DNA from: Carya illinoinensis | Taxonomy: Eukaryota > Streptophyta > Magnoliopsida > Fagales > Juglandaceae | Length of the DNA stretch: 64,000 nt | Reading direction: 5' to 3' | NCBI RefSeq assembly: GCF_018687715.1 | Contig: NC_056765.1 | Coordinates: 19,862,894-19,926,893 of the forward strand | In this document: piece by piece, positions 36,582-49,300 of the stretch | Layout of the letters: every line of letters begins with the position of its first letter | Numbering within the stretch: the first letter of the stretch is position 1 | Program-made: the position numbers and the translations under genes | The notes under the pieces: model-generated | The model's database searches: none | What the model saw: only the letters and a program-made list of their open reading frames with translations | Told to the model about the DNA's origin: nothing

Positions 36582-39018
36582 ATAAAAATCTAAAGGTTAA
36601 GAAGAAGGAGTTGGCAGAGGCTCTGAAGACAGCGAGGGCAGCAGCAAGTTCATGAAAGCATTAGGCATGCTCCTCTAACCCAGGGAATCAGCGAATTGAA
36701 TAGTTGCGGTGGGGGATTTAAGCTCATCCAACTTCAAGCGTCTTAGATTAGTACAGGGGTGAGCCAGCAAATGAGTTTTTAAGGGACCTAAACCAGCACC
36801 ATATCTGTACTTGAAGGCTCGAACTCAAACGCCAACTGCAGAGGTCAACTGAGGTTGCAAACAGACTACCTTACCTCTCGAGATGGTTAACTCAACCTCT
36901 AGCTCGTCAAGCCATGCCTTATGTTCCCTCACCTTCTTGTCCTGATTAATCATGGTTCAGTTTTGCCTATCTTGATTATCGTTAAAAGCCTTGCGGTTAT
37001 GTTTGTAAGTATCAAACCTCCAGCAAAGCTCCTTGTATGACCCTTGATTAAAAAATAACTAAAGCCTAAGCTCCCTATGAGCGGCTTCATGAGACACCTT
37101 GGCTCCAACTCCAAAGAGAGTTGAGTGCAACCCTCTTCTGAAGCCACCAACGCCTGTGCACTTTTTGAGCAATGTCGTTTAGACACCACCAAATGTTTGT
37201 TAGAAGACTCAAGCTCCTTCTAAGCATCACTCAATTGGGAAAGAGGCTCAGATTCAGCCAACCATAAAGCAAATCTTTGCTTGAAATTTAGGGACCCAAG
37301 GTAGAGTAACTTATTTCAGAGATTAGACACCTCCTCACAAAGGAGATTGAACTCACATTCTAGGGATTGAATGTGCCCATCAGCTTGACCAAGCTAGTAG
37401 TCTAGCTCAACCCGCTCAGCTAATAGTTCCACAACATGCCAAGAAAGGTTTGTGTTCACAGCCACCAAATGAGTCATCTCCTGCCTGGCGTAGAACGCCT
37501 CTCCTTAACCTCGAATTCTAGGTCGTGGCAATCCTTAATGATCCAAGTCGCCAAACTATCTATGCCCTGCAAGATGCAACTGAAATTCAGAGGAGTAACT
37601 GGCCGAGAACACAAGGAAAAGGCAATGAGATACATAAAGTCATACCGTCCTGAAGAAGTCCTTTAGGCAGCGGGACATCTCTATTACAACCTCATCAGGG
37701 GAAGAAGTATCCATGGATGATGAGTCCACTTTCTCCACTTTCATAGGGTTGCCATCAGTATCAGTTACTTGGTGGGGATGCAGTTCAAGTACAATGAGTA
37801 AAGCCACAGTTTCCACCCCGAGCGTTAGTGCCATGATGAAAGTTCCTACATTTAAAGGGGAAGCATTGTGTGCTAAAAGGGTGGTGGGATCTTACTCACC
37901 CTAGGTACTCTCAATCTCTCTTTCATCTTCCATTCTTTCATTGTTCCCCAACTCCAGGTCACCATCTGTAGACCTACCACCCTCCCTCGGAGTTGAAGCC
38001 TCCGGGTCACCACCAAAGGAGGAAGGAGTGGAAGGAATAGAGACCCGCTAGTTATCCGATGGAGGGGTCATGCCTTCAGAGGCAGTGGAGGGTAAAGTGT
38101 GGTGGCTTATAGTGTTGGGGCTTGTAATCTGTTTGGTGCCAATAGGGGCCACCTCGGGAATCTTAATCCTAGCCACACCCATAGAAAAGGTGCTGAAAAT
38201 GTCAAAATTAAATTCACCATCAGAAGGCATAAAATATAAAAGGGAAGAAAACTTGAAAGGGTTTACCAGTGAGCTGCCCATCATCCAAAGTGGCGACCAA
38301 ATCCATGAGGGCTTGGCTCATTAGCCCATCAAGGTCTTTTAGGCATGGAGAATTGAGTGGCGAGGAAGGTGTGTTAGATACTTACCTTGAAGGTTTGGCA
38401 CAGCGTCTAACCTAACGTTTTCATTAAGGCCCATGTTAATGGTTACCTCTTTCATAACTTGAGTTGGGCGGATAGTAGGCCCTTTGCTATCCACTTGGCG
38501 AGACTATTCGGCAAGGGTTTTAAAGGAAGGTGATGAAGCAAGCCTCTTCTAAGCCCTCACCACCTTTAGCTTCCGACCCTTCACATGGGAACAGTCAGGC
38601 ATAATAAGAAATCTATAAACATTGGATGGCGATAGTAACTTGTCGGTCCATAGGGCACTATCTTTGGTTTTGCCATTTTTGGCTTTACTATCATAGCCTT
38701 TGGCCCAATTAAGAACTGCGTCAATATGCTCTAGTTCATGGGTAGAAGGTTAATTAAAATATGTTTATCGTCAGGAATTTTTCCCGAATTGGCTTGAACA
38801 AGGAAATCAAGGATGTTTTTCTCAAAAGCAAGAAACTCCCAACCTGTTCCACCAAGAAAGAAAACTTTTTGTTCTAGGATTTAGCATTAAAAGGCGGGGT
38901 TTGAAGGCTGCCAACTATTGTCCATTTGTTCAAACACGAAATCTATAAATATTACCTGGCATCAGCTCATGGAATAGAAGGAAACGAACTCACAAGCTAT
39001 CAAGTTAGGGTACCTTTT
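36582..39018 (-). pseudogene. Antisense ORF of the Tat element, main part
   Basis: On the minus strand, from 39018 downward, fragments read FVFEQMDNSWQPSNPAF, FFLGGTGWEFLAFEKNILDF, and a later charged stretch with coiled-coil character (EVELTISRGKVVCLQPQLTSA near 36850-36910; KDFFRTV and SPDEVVIEMSRCLKD near 37640-37700). The N-terminal pattern (F...W..KFFF...WEF) resembles the plant mobile-domain-like protein encoded antisense in Grande/Tat elements. Stops and shifts are frequent. The N-terminal end appears to continue at 42910-43219, beyond the inserted LTR. Confidence 0.55.
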
Positions 39019-42000
39019 TGTGACAACCCGCTCCTTCTTTCTTTTATATTTACTAGCCTCGTTCTACGTGTCAAGCCTCAATGGCGTGTTTTTAAAAAAA
39101 TATCAAACAGATTTAAAAGCAAGCCCAATATTTTAAAACTTATGAATATTTTAAATGTCCTGGAAATAATTATAAGTGACATTTTCAATATTATTGGGCT
39201 AAGCTAGTTTTTTTTTTTTTAAATAACACAATTATAATATTTTTGAAGTTTCCAAAAATATTATAATTGTGGAAAATTATTTAAATTAAATGATTTTAGC
39301 CATTTAAAAATATTAAAAGATTTAAAATATGTTAGAAACTCTAAATTGATTTAAATTGTTTTATTCTCTTTAAATGACTAGCAAGACTTCATCATTTCAA
39401 TTAATGATGAAAGAATATTATTTTATGAACTTTAGTTTATAAAATAAGTTTCTACCTTAATTCCTCTCAGTGTTTTAATTTAAATAAATACTTACACATT
39501 TTCAAATCAGTATTTAAACTCACCGTTAGATAGTTTTGAATATCCTAAGACAAAGGGCCTGGATTAAATACCCAAGCCCCTAGCCTTTCTCCTCAGTTTT
39601 TCCTTTCCTCTCTCTCTCCTCTTCCTCTCTCCAGCTCGACGTATAGCTCTCCTTTCTCCCTCTCCACCGTGCTTCTCTTCACTACCCAGCTCAACCACCA
39701 CATGCCGCCTAGCCTCACCTCCACAATCAGCAAGCTTCCCCTCACGCCTGTGAACACCTCCTCCCACCAGTGAATCACATGGTAGCCTCTCTCTCCTCCT
39801 ACGGCAGCTTGACCAAATGGGTTTCAAAACCCATTCTTCCCCCTAGCACAGCCGTACACGGCCAACGTGGCCTTTGAGCACTTCCACTGGCACCATCACC
39901 TCATGGGCTTCACTTCCATGTCCTCCTTTCCCTGCAACTCTCTCTCCCTCTCCATTGCACTACCTCACAAACACACACACATGGCTTGCATGGGTTCTAC
40001 ACCGTGCGTCGCCATGCATGGCTACCCATACCACCACCAATGTGATCCTTAGCCACCCACGACCTCCCCTAGCTATTCCCAAGCCCAGCCAAAGTCTCAT
40101 TCTCCCCCAATCTCTCACGAGTCTTCCAAGACCCACAACGCAGATCCATCACCTCCAGCCACTGTACACCCACTACCTCGACACCATAGCTCCATCACAC
40201 CTCCCTCAAGCCCTCCTTGGTTAGCCATCAACCACCTAAATCTCTTTCATGAACCACCGTGCCTCCTCCATGTGCCATGTTGGCACCATCTTGAGACCAC
40301 TGCTCTAGGACCCCGACCAAACCTTTTCCCACTCAAATCCACACCTATAGCCATCTCTAGTAGTCCAAATAGCTGCCGTACGCAGTTTAACCACCATGTA
40401 CGACTCTTCCAACACCTTTGACAGTGAAGGGCAGCAAGCAATGCATGTGTTATCTCGTCGATGGTATAACCCTCTGTCCCTTGTTATTTATATTAAATGT
40501 TAGTTGATAGGTTGTGGACTGTGCTGTTAGTATTGTGAAGTTCACTGCATAGTTGTGAAGTGAAGTATGGTTGTGTAGTGAAGTCTTGGACTTGACTGTG
40601 TAGTGTGTTGTGAAGTGTGTGCTGTTGTAGTGATGTGGCGTGGCGTAGTGTAAAGGGAGTACACTTGGCATGTGCTCGATGTCATGTAGCGATGCACCGT
40701 GTGATGTGCATTATGGTAATACGTGATATAGTATGTACTCCATGTTGTGTAGCGATGCACTGTATGGCGTGTCGCGAAGGAAAGATGGTTGCGTAGTAGA
40801 AGAGCATAGAGCTTGTTGTGTAGTATCAAAAACTATGTAATGGTGTCCCAAAATAGCTGTGAAGTGGTCTGTAGTCCGAGGTGATAGGTGTCGCCTCGTA
40901 GTTGACTTATGGCTTAGAGCATGTGTGAAGTGGTAGAAAAGTATAAGAGAAGCACAGTGGAAGCATGATGGGTGTCGTGGCATAACTCGAGATTTGTCTC
41001 GAGCTACGTGACATGACGGAGATGTAGTGGTGAATGGAGCCCTATCATGTCAAGTGTTGAGATGAACTTGTAAAAGAGTTGGGAAGTAAGAAGGTCCTTT
41101 TGACAGGATTTGAGAAGAAGTTGGTATCGGAGTATGGAGTTTATTTATACAAGTGGGCGCTCAACGGACCATAATTTGATCTTAGGTGAAAAAGGGTAAG
41201 GTACATGTGCATCTAGTGAGACATGTGTACCGAATTAATTTATCATATACAACATCTTCTCATTGTCCTAAGCATGGTTGCAAAATGTTTAAACCTCAAA
41301 GTTGGCTTAAAGTCATGTGGAATGTATGGTTAGGAATGAGGATTTAGTATGGGCTAGGATACATAAATGTAGTAATGGGTAAGTTGTCTAGGATCAGGAT
41401 GCGTGACCTAGTTGGTCTGAGTCATGCATCGAAATGTGGTTGATAGAAGAGTAAGACAAAGGTCCTAGTGTCTTAAGCCTAAGGTGAATCACAAAGGTTC
41501 ATTTTAAAGAATAACACCCCGAAAGTTTTAGCATAGTAAATGGCATGTAAGAACATAGGGATGGATGGAGAGTGTTCCAAGTGAGGTGTAGTTCTATTTC
41601 TAGTATAGTTGCTTATGTTCTAGATAGAGAATGTCATTAAGGTTATGTGTATGCATGTAGGTTGCCATCTGACACGCACAAGAATGGACTGCATGAAATG
41701 AGTATGGCATGGAGTCCAGGTAAGAAATTATGTTCATACTCTTCTAGAGTTTTTTAAATAAATGAAAATGAAAACAAAATACTTTTCCGTTACGAAATGA
41801 CATGAAACATGCTTTATGAAAGAACGCTAAGTATAAGTTTTCAAGTATAGGGATCTAACAGCCCTCCTTGGCAGCCCATTTTTACGCACCCAAAGTATGT
41901 AAATGTATGCATGTGAATGGATGTTATACGTAGTAAGTACTTAATGTATTTTCATAAAAAGAAATGTCAATGCTTATGTTTTATGCTTGAAACAACGCAA

Positions 42001-42909
42001 AGAAAGTGTTTTAAAATGCCCTATGAAAGATGATGCTTTAAACAATGCCATGAACTGATGTTTTAAATTATGCCATGAAAGTTAACGTTTAAACCCATGC
42101 TTTTAAGTGACTTTTATGAATGAACAGACTGAAGGACTGAAAGAATTGATAAGAACTGAAAGGACTGAAATGAATGAAAGGACTAAATGTTTAATGTATG
42201 AAAATACATAACGGCCACATGAATGTATGAATGGTACCGAAGGAATGGACTAGCAGATTGCAATGTTGGGTAAGTAGTACTAATAGTGCACCAAGTGTTG
42301 CACCCTAATGGAATGGAATCCTAACCCATGGCCATAGGCGAAATCAAGGTACAAAAGACCTCTAACTCTCACAAACGGGGCATAACAGTGTGCAACAACC
42401 AATGATAGTGACAAGAAAGATGTATGCATGTTAAGAAAGGATGCATGTATGTTAAGAATCTTTAAGAAATGAAGGCAGGGAGGCGTGGGGAACTGTTTAC
42501 AAGAAGAAAACCCTTTTTAAAGAAAAGCCACATCTCGCAACATTTTAAAAATGAATTGAATGTCTATGTATGATCTGTATAGAGTGATGAATGCATGACT
42601 AAAAACCTATGTTATTATATTTTAACTGCATGAAGTAATGCTTACGAGTCATCAACTCATTTTCATTTTTATGTGTACCCTCCCAGGGACAGGATGAGCA
42701 TGACGTGTCAGGACGAACACGGTCCAAGGAAAAGAGCACGAAAGCCTAGGCACAATGTTTTGTATGAGAGACTTTAATTATATAATTTAATGTTTTCTGT
42801 TGTACCCTTTTAAATTAAGAAACATGTTTTATTTATAAACATTGAGTCTTTTGTATCATGACATGGAAGGAAAAGAAATTTGACAAGGAACTGTAATTTT
42901 CGTCTATTT
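39019..42909 (+). mobile_element. Solo LTR of the LARD-like family, right end deleted
   Basis: It begins TGTGACAACCCGCTCC and is homologous along about 3.9 kb to the LTR at 53633-57304. Shared landmarks include TTTACGAGCC/TTTACTAGCC, AGGGCCT, GCCCCTAG..TTTCTCCTCA, GGTGATAGGTGTCGCC, TTGGCAGCCC and GTGTG/ACCCTCC. Homology stops at CGTCTATTT (42909), about 58 bp before the expected ...GTTACA terminus, so the end and any target duplication are lost. The ORFs inside have no recognisable domain and occur on both strands. Confidence 0.85.
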
Positions 42910-43219
42910 GGGCAAGAGAAATCTGAAGGAAGTGGAGAACGTCGTGCATGGGGAGGCAAAATGGAAGTCGTAATCTGCTCTTTAGGGCACTGGTAGTGAG
43001 GGCCACACACCCAGAAAAACCCTCTTCATCAACAACACCAACATCTGTAGGGGGAATCAACAATTCCACAGACCTAAGAACACAACAAGTTGCTTCCAAT
43101 TTGGTTAGTTCCTTAGAAGAAACAGTTGAGCGCCAGGAAAATCCCTCGAAGGATGGGATTGTTTGTCCTTTGGAAGATTCAGCTTCTAGAGGGGAAGAAA
43201 TCCTAGGAGGGGTTTATGT
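42910..43219 (-). pseudogene. Antisense ORF of the Tat element, N-terminal part
   Basis: The minus strand has an open frame reading LRSVELLIPPTDVGVVDEE and LRLPFCLPMHDVLHFLQISLAQ. The latter resembles the L.FPL...F...VL..F...PSQL.PN stretch at the start of plant mobile-domain-like proteins, which would lead into the fragment at 39018. The plus strand is also open here (42948-43219), so the assignment is tentative. Confidence 0.45.
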
Positions 43220-43276
43220 CACTGTTTTTAATTTCGTATTGTATCGGCTGGTATGGCCTGTATATGTCGTACCGGC

Positions 43277-46200
43277 TAGGCCTGTGCTCCGACTCCGACG
43301 GTGGTGGAATCAGAATTTCAACTTTCGATTCTGACTTTTGTCGGAGTCGAAATCAATCTCTGATTCTAATCGGAAATCAATCGAAATTTAGAATTCTGAT
43401 CGGAACTCAAAATTTTGATCAGATTTCAAAATTTGAAATTCCGATCAGTGCCGAAATTCTGACTTCCAACTGTAAAATAAACATCTTCTTTTAAATTTAT
43501 TTTATCTTTGTTTAATAAAAACTCAATAAAAACTCACTTTATATAGACTTTATTCTTGTTTAGTATTTCTCAATTAAACAAATAGGAATTATTTTATTGA
43601 ATGGAGTTTGAATATGTATTTTCTACTCTATTAATATTTCTCTTTTTTGTTTTTGTATGTGATGCTATCATGCTAACTTGGTACTTGAAAGGTGAAACTT
43701 TAGTTTTTATTAATTTGAGGTTTTTTTTTTTTTTTTTTTTATAGATTTCATTCTTATTTTCAATTTTCTTGAAATATATAAAAGCTTGTTTTGACTAAAA
43801 TTTGTTAAATATATATATATATATATATATTGGGTTTAGGTACAACGAGTATTAGGGACAATATTTTCATCCCAAAAGGTCAAATCTGTTTGAACACATT
43901 AGATTGTATAATTAATTATTATACATAATTCAGAAAGTCCTAACCAATTAATAATAGAAATAACAGTCTATTTTAAAGTTTGATTAAACAGTTCATAAGA
44001 ATAAACATATTGATTCAACCAAAAAAAAAAAAAAAATCATTTGCAGCATCATACTTGGTCATTTGAAGTACCTGAAATTAAGATAAAAAAATTCTTCAAC
44101 TAATAAATGTAACCAAAATTGATCCAGAAAACTGAACACAGTAAAAGTAAAATTTAATTACCATTAATACCAATAAAGATTAAGTTAATTCTGATATCAA
44201 CTTATCTTTATCCATACTCCATCAGTCATCAACAGCTATACTGGGGTTCACAATTACATCTGTGAAATGATCAAAAAATATAAATTAAATTGATTTATGA
44301 AATCATAAAAATAACTAAAATAATTAATAAAAAAAAAAAGTAAAATAAGGTTACCCTCTTCAAGCTTATAGCTCTCATCATCAATGTCAATGCTATCTAG
44401 TCCAATGGATGTATCACTGATCCAGTTCTGTGTGCAAACAAGGGCCTCCATGGTTGACAGTGACAAAGAACTCCAGAAAGCATCCAACACTCGACTTCCA
44501 GTGCTAAACACCGACTCAAATGCAACCGCAGTAATAGGAATGGCTAACGTATATCGGGCAATATGGGAAAGGATTGGATACTTGGTGGAATTAGCCTTCC
44601 ACCAAATGCATATCTCAAATGCAGGACTAGGTTCCTTGACCTCTTCCATAAAATACCGTTCAACCTTTGAAATACACCCCATAATATTCTTTTATGCAAT
44701 GAGCTGATGATACTCATTCATAATGTCATAATTCTGACGGCGTCAAGGCAATGCACCTATTGGGCTAAGGTTATCAAAGGGAGGTGTCGGAGTCAAGTGT
44801 GAGATATCCGCTAAAGATGAAGGTTGTCCACTATTTTTGTAGTGGTTGTACAAGTTATCGAGATTAGTTTTAAGCGATGTAATAAACGATGCAACCTTCA
44901 TTGCCCCGAGGACGGAATTTGTCCAATATTTTATCATGCCAACTTGATTCGGGGGTCAAGGATCACAGCCACAAAGAGTAATCTATTTATCTTCTCAACT
45001 TGCCCCCAATATTTATTATATTTGGACAGCATCCTTTGAGCCATACCAAATAACAATCCGCTAGGGTCATCACAACCATCTTCCAAGTGATGGTGTAGTG
45101 TCGAGATCTGACTGAACCACAAGTTTGCAGTCGTGTATGCAGATTCAGATATTTTCATAGTAATATCATAAAAAATATGCAAAAATTTGACAAAGAATCT
45201 TACACTCGTCCAATCATGTGTGTTCAGCAGATCGAACCCCTTTCCTCCACCTCCATCTGCTCAAACATTGGGTACTTCTGTGCCACATCCAACATCATGT
45301 ATGTAAAGTTTCATCGAGTGGGAATGTCCAAGCACAGCGTCCGTGAATATTTTATCCCAAGTTGTTCTTCTATTGCCCTGAATTTTTTAAGCCTTTGGAG
45401 GGAAGCCCTCACATACCACACAATATTGCAGACTTTTGTAATGGAATCGTCAACCTCTTTTAACCCCTCGGTAACAATCAGGTTGATTATGTGAGCACAA
45501 CAATGAATATGGATAAACTCATGGTCCCAGATGACATCATCTCTCACTCTCGTATTTTGTTTGAACCATTCAATTGCAGTATTATTGGCACTGGCATTGT
45601 CAACTGTAATGCATAAAACTTTCTGAATTCCTCAATCTTTCAAGCAATCATTCATCTCTGCCCCAATTGATGCACCCTTATGATCATTGATTTCTTTGAA
45701 TCCAATAATCCGTTTTCTTAAAGTCCATGAGCTGTCAATATAGTTTGCTGTAATACACATGTAGAAAACATTTTGTATAGACGTCCATGTGTCAGTTGTA
45801 AATGAGACTCTCTGGCCAGTGGTCACAAACATTTTTATCATCTCAGCCTTGTCTTTTAAATGCCTTTTCATACAATCTCACATCACTGTATACCGTGATG
45901 GCAATGGGAATCGTGGCTCAATGAGCTTGATAAACTTTCGGAACCCTCTTTTCTCAACTGTAGTAAAAGATATCTCATCTTCAATTATCATCTCGGCAAG
46001 TGCATCTTTCAACATCTTCTCACTGTATTGAGTGATGACCATTTTCTTAAGTTGCGTACCATCAGTCGCAGTAGAAGTTTCATAACTTAGCGTTGTCTGA
46101 TTTTTGGCCACCAATCCCTTCCCTATCTTATATCTCTGGCCACCATTTAGATGTGATATCAAACAAGCGGTGCCTTGTTTCTTTGAATGACATGCAACTT

Positions 46201-48792
46201 CTTGACCACAATGGTTGTAAGTCACATGTGGATCCTCGGGATCACTGTCAACCTTGGTGAAATGTTCCCACGTCCACAACCTTTTTTTATTTGATCGTGG
46301 ACGTGGTGGCCTGGCCCTTGCGGATGGAGGTGGTACATCCAGCTCATCCCTAATACCCATCTCATCCTCCTCATTAAATGTATCTTCATCTTCTATATTT
46401 ATCGGGAGTGGGAATCGACTACTTGCACATGAATTTTGTGTTCTGGAAGTGGGTCTAAATCTCGATGCTGGGGACATAATTGTGGCATCCTGATTCTGTT
46501 CTAGCCCTTCTGGGGTCCCATGGTTACGCCTCCATAATTTGAAATCTGACACATATATATAAAAAAAATTAAGAAATTTATTAAAAAAACAATTAAAAAA
46601 TTAAAAAATATAATTTTTAATCTGACACATATTAAAAAGATTTGATCAAGCTTATTTGTAAAATATTTTGGTCATCCATATATGTAAGTTAGTAGATGGA
46701 GAGTATGAAAGTCTACCTTCTATCCATGAATTTCATTCTACTTGGTGCTTCAGTTTGGGTTTCAATTTTATTTGGTGCATGTTTTTAGATGTTGCATTAA
46801 AGTTGTTTTATAAGAATATCCATTGAAACCCTTCTCTCTCCCTCTCTCTCTCTCTCCGATCTAATTAGTTGTGAGTACAAGTCTTTTGGAAGGAGAGCAA
46901 GGCTTATTTTTTCCTCTTAAGAACAAAAAGTATTGAAAGCATCCCAGACTCTCAGTAACAAGTACCAATAGATAAGTTTCATTTCAATTATAATATCTTT
47001 TTTTTTATATAAATAATTATCATATCTTTTTTGTTATTATTATTGAAATTGAGAGGATTACATTTTTTTTATTCCGAAGTTGTTAAATGAGTTTGTTACA
47101 AATTTAACAAAAAATTCATGTAGAACCCAGTCCTCTAACACACTGGATAGGACAACTATCTCCCAAATTTAGGTACATATCCGAATTTTTAATTGGTTAA
47201 CTTAATCAATCTTCCTTAGCACATCAGTTTGCCGATTTAATTTTGCATACATAACTTATCCCACATATTGTATTCTCTAGATCAACTAAGACAAAATCCC
47301 TTTGGAGGTAAAAAAACAATCTAAACAATGTGTAACAGAGTGACAGAGATAATAAGTGGAAGTAATTGAAGTGGTACCCTTAGAGACTTGTTCCCCTCCA
47401 ATCCCTTTGCAAAAACACTAGCCCCTAGGAAAGTATCAACAATTTCCAAACAAGAAAAAGTTAAGTGCCGTAGTTGAAAAATTACTTCTAAAACCATTCA
47501 AGAAAGAAAGGTATAACCTGCCACTTAAGGTAAAGGATGTATGGCATGTAGAAACAAGAATTGAGTTTCACTAAGAAGGGGGTAAAAAGGAAAAAAAAAA
47601 ATGCAAGTTTCTCTCACTTGAGATGTAGATTTCGTATCGTGCTATTCTCAAGAAGTGCTCTGGCAAGACTAGTGAATCCCTGCCTCTAGTTCCAAAAACA
47701 AATCACAAACCGAATCACTTTTTGACTTTTGTTATTTCTTTAAAACGTAATCATAGAATATCAGGGGTAATTGCATACAGAATAGTCGATAATATTGTTG
47801 TTAAGCTCAAGAACACATAAGCTTGAATTTTTCTTCAATAACTCTGCAATGGCCTTTGCACCCTAACTTAATTATATATATAGTATTTTTTTATTTAATA
47901 ATTGATCAGTTTTTGTGCATCATGCAGGTCTCCGAGTAGTGATATTTCAAAAATATTGAAACTAGTAGCACTAGCACATCAAAAGCAATATGACTATCTC
48001 ATCAGCAGATATATTGAATAGGAAAAATTAGTAGTAAAAGGAACCGTGAATGGTAGTTGATTAAAAGTTTTTTGTTTGTGACATTTCCACAAACTTTGTT
48101 TTCTTTGTGACATTTCCACAAACAGGTAGCCTTCAAAGTCCAAAATCACAAGCAAAAAAAGGGCTGAAAATCACAAACGGTTCCTCAATACATTCACATT
48201 TCACAGAACAATTCAAATTACCAAATAAATAATAAAAAATTTGGAGTCAATACACAAACCTCAAAATTAAATTTACCGATTGGAAAAAATTGGGAGGATT
48301 TGGCACTGCGGCGACGGCTACCTCTGGTAATCTATGGCGGATGTAGGTCGGTGGGGGGCTGTGTCGTCGTGCGGCATGAGAGGTCTCACGATGGGTCTGA
48401 GAGCTGAGCTGCGGAGGAAACTGGACAGTGAGGAGAGAGAGATGATCGACTATCGAGCGGAGTGAGGAAGAAAGGTGAACCGGGAGAGTATTTAGTCGTG
48501 ATTCAAAACGGCTTTGTTCCCATTTAAATGGAATGACGCCATTCCAGTCAATAAGTTGACAAAATCCAGTGCAAAAAGACATCGTTTTGCATCTGGATTT
48601 TGTTTTTAAAAAAAGTTAGAAATTAGAGTCAGAATTCGGAAACAATGGGTTACCGATTCCAACTCCAACTTCCGTATGAGTCGGAATTACTTCGATTCCA
48701 ATTCCGATTCTGATTTTTGAACCCTCCGATTCCGCCGGAGTCAGAGCAGAAATCGGCCGAAATCAGAGGGTTTGGAATTTTGCACACCTCTA
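43277..48792 (-). mobile_element. hAT transposon, 5.5 kb, degenerate
   Basis: The termini TAGGCCTGTGC and, in reverse complement, TAGAGGTGTGC are imperfect hAT-like inverted repeats. Both ends carry dense copies of GATTCCGA / TCGGAATC-like motifs (43286-43470 and 48625-48775), as expected of hAT subterminal transposase-binding arrays. The transposase at 44223-46552 lies inside. Flanking 8-mers (GTACCGGC and GAAATTGT) do not match, so the target duplication has decayed or my end choice is off by a few bases. Confidence 0.75.
44223..46552 (-). pseudogene. hAT transposase with BED zinc finger, broken
   Basis: The N-terminus shows a BED-type finger (WTWEHFTKV... YNHCGQEVACHSKKQGTACL..HL, residues about 90-140 of the first frame). 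The middle carries VSFTTDTWTSIQNVFYMCIT, ITVDNASANNTAIEWF and IHCCAHIINLIV. The C-terminal dimerisation domain reads WWKANSTKYPILSHIARYTLAIPIT and AFESVFSTGSRVLD. TGA codons interrupt it at about 45875, 45630 and 45310 and two frameshifts lie between 45310 and 44940. A short last exon (44223-44260) after a GT..AG intron is plausible. The first frame starts after a CAG acceptor-like site near 46552, so an upstream exon may exist. It is a dead transposase of the RICESLEEPER/Ac type. Confidence 0.9.
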
Positions 48793-49119
48793 GAAATTGT
48801 ACCTGTTTCGTACCTATCCAAATACCGGCCTATGTAACAGCTGGTATTTCGGTCCTTATTTTTTTTTCATTTCTTCAAACTACAAGCTCATTTTTTGACC
48901 CCCAATTCAGACCAGGTTATTTATAATTTATATATATATATATGTATTTATGTATAATTTATTCATATATAGATTATTATTTTGAAATATAATTAATATA
49001 TATATTTTTATATATATAAACGATTCATATATTGACTATCTCGAAATGGTACCGGTACCGAAATATTTCATTCCAGTATCTTGACTAATACGGCATCCAA
49101 TACGGTATTCAAAACATTG

Positions 49120-49300
49120 GTTTCTGGTGAAAAAGGGAATTCGGAAAGGACCGTGGAGAGCCATATACTAAAGAGATGCAGAGAATCACAAAAGCAAGAA
49201 CAAGGCATCGAGCAAAAGTTTGAAAGAAGAACTCGCCTAGGACTTTTTCAAATGGCAGTGAACTGAGAAGAAAGAAAAGGTAGCTTGCAAAAAGAACAAT
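49120..49300. other. Tat 3' region before the LTR
   Basis: This is the resumption of the Tat element after the TIR insertion. A plus-strand frame to 49266 remains in the same codon phase across the insertion (GGV.. / ..VSGEKGN), which supports a simple insertion. No domain is recognised on either strand. It may hold the start of the antisense ORF. Confidence 0.4.

Larger units (their letters stand above)
43220..49119. mobile_element. Small TIR element split by a hAT transposon
   Basis: The left end CACTGTTTTTAATTTCGTAT and the right end, read in reverse complement as CAATGTTTTGAATACCGTAT, form an imperfect terminal inverted repeat of about 28 bp. Flanks GGTTTATGT (43211-43219) and GTTTCTGG (49120-49127) are near matches, suggesting an 8-9 bp target duplication. 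Without the inserted hAT it would be about 384 bp with repeated GTACCGG / CCGGTAT motifs, so it is probably a MITE. The class (hAT or Mutator) is uncertain. Confidence 0.65.

Noticed and set aside
40247..40983. Several open frames rich in His, Thr and Ser
   Set aside because: They lie inside a LARD-like LTR, occur in several frames, and are not conserved in the second LTR copy at 54383-55200.
42948..43334. Plus-strand 128-codon frame as a gene
   Set aside because: It runs from Tat sequence into the inserted TIR element and the hAT terminus, so it is a chance frame; the minus strand fits the antisense ORF better.
44223..46552. hAT transposase as a possible domesticated host gene
   Set aside because: Three stop codons and two frameshifts, plus nearby inverted repeats, show a dead transposon.
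43269..48800. 8-bp target duplication of the hAT element
   Set aside because: GTACCGGC and GAAATTGT do not match at the ends I chose.
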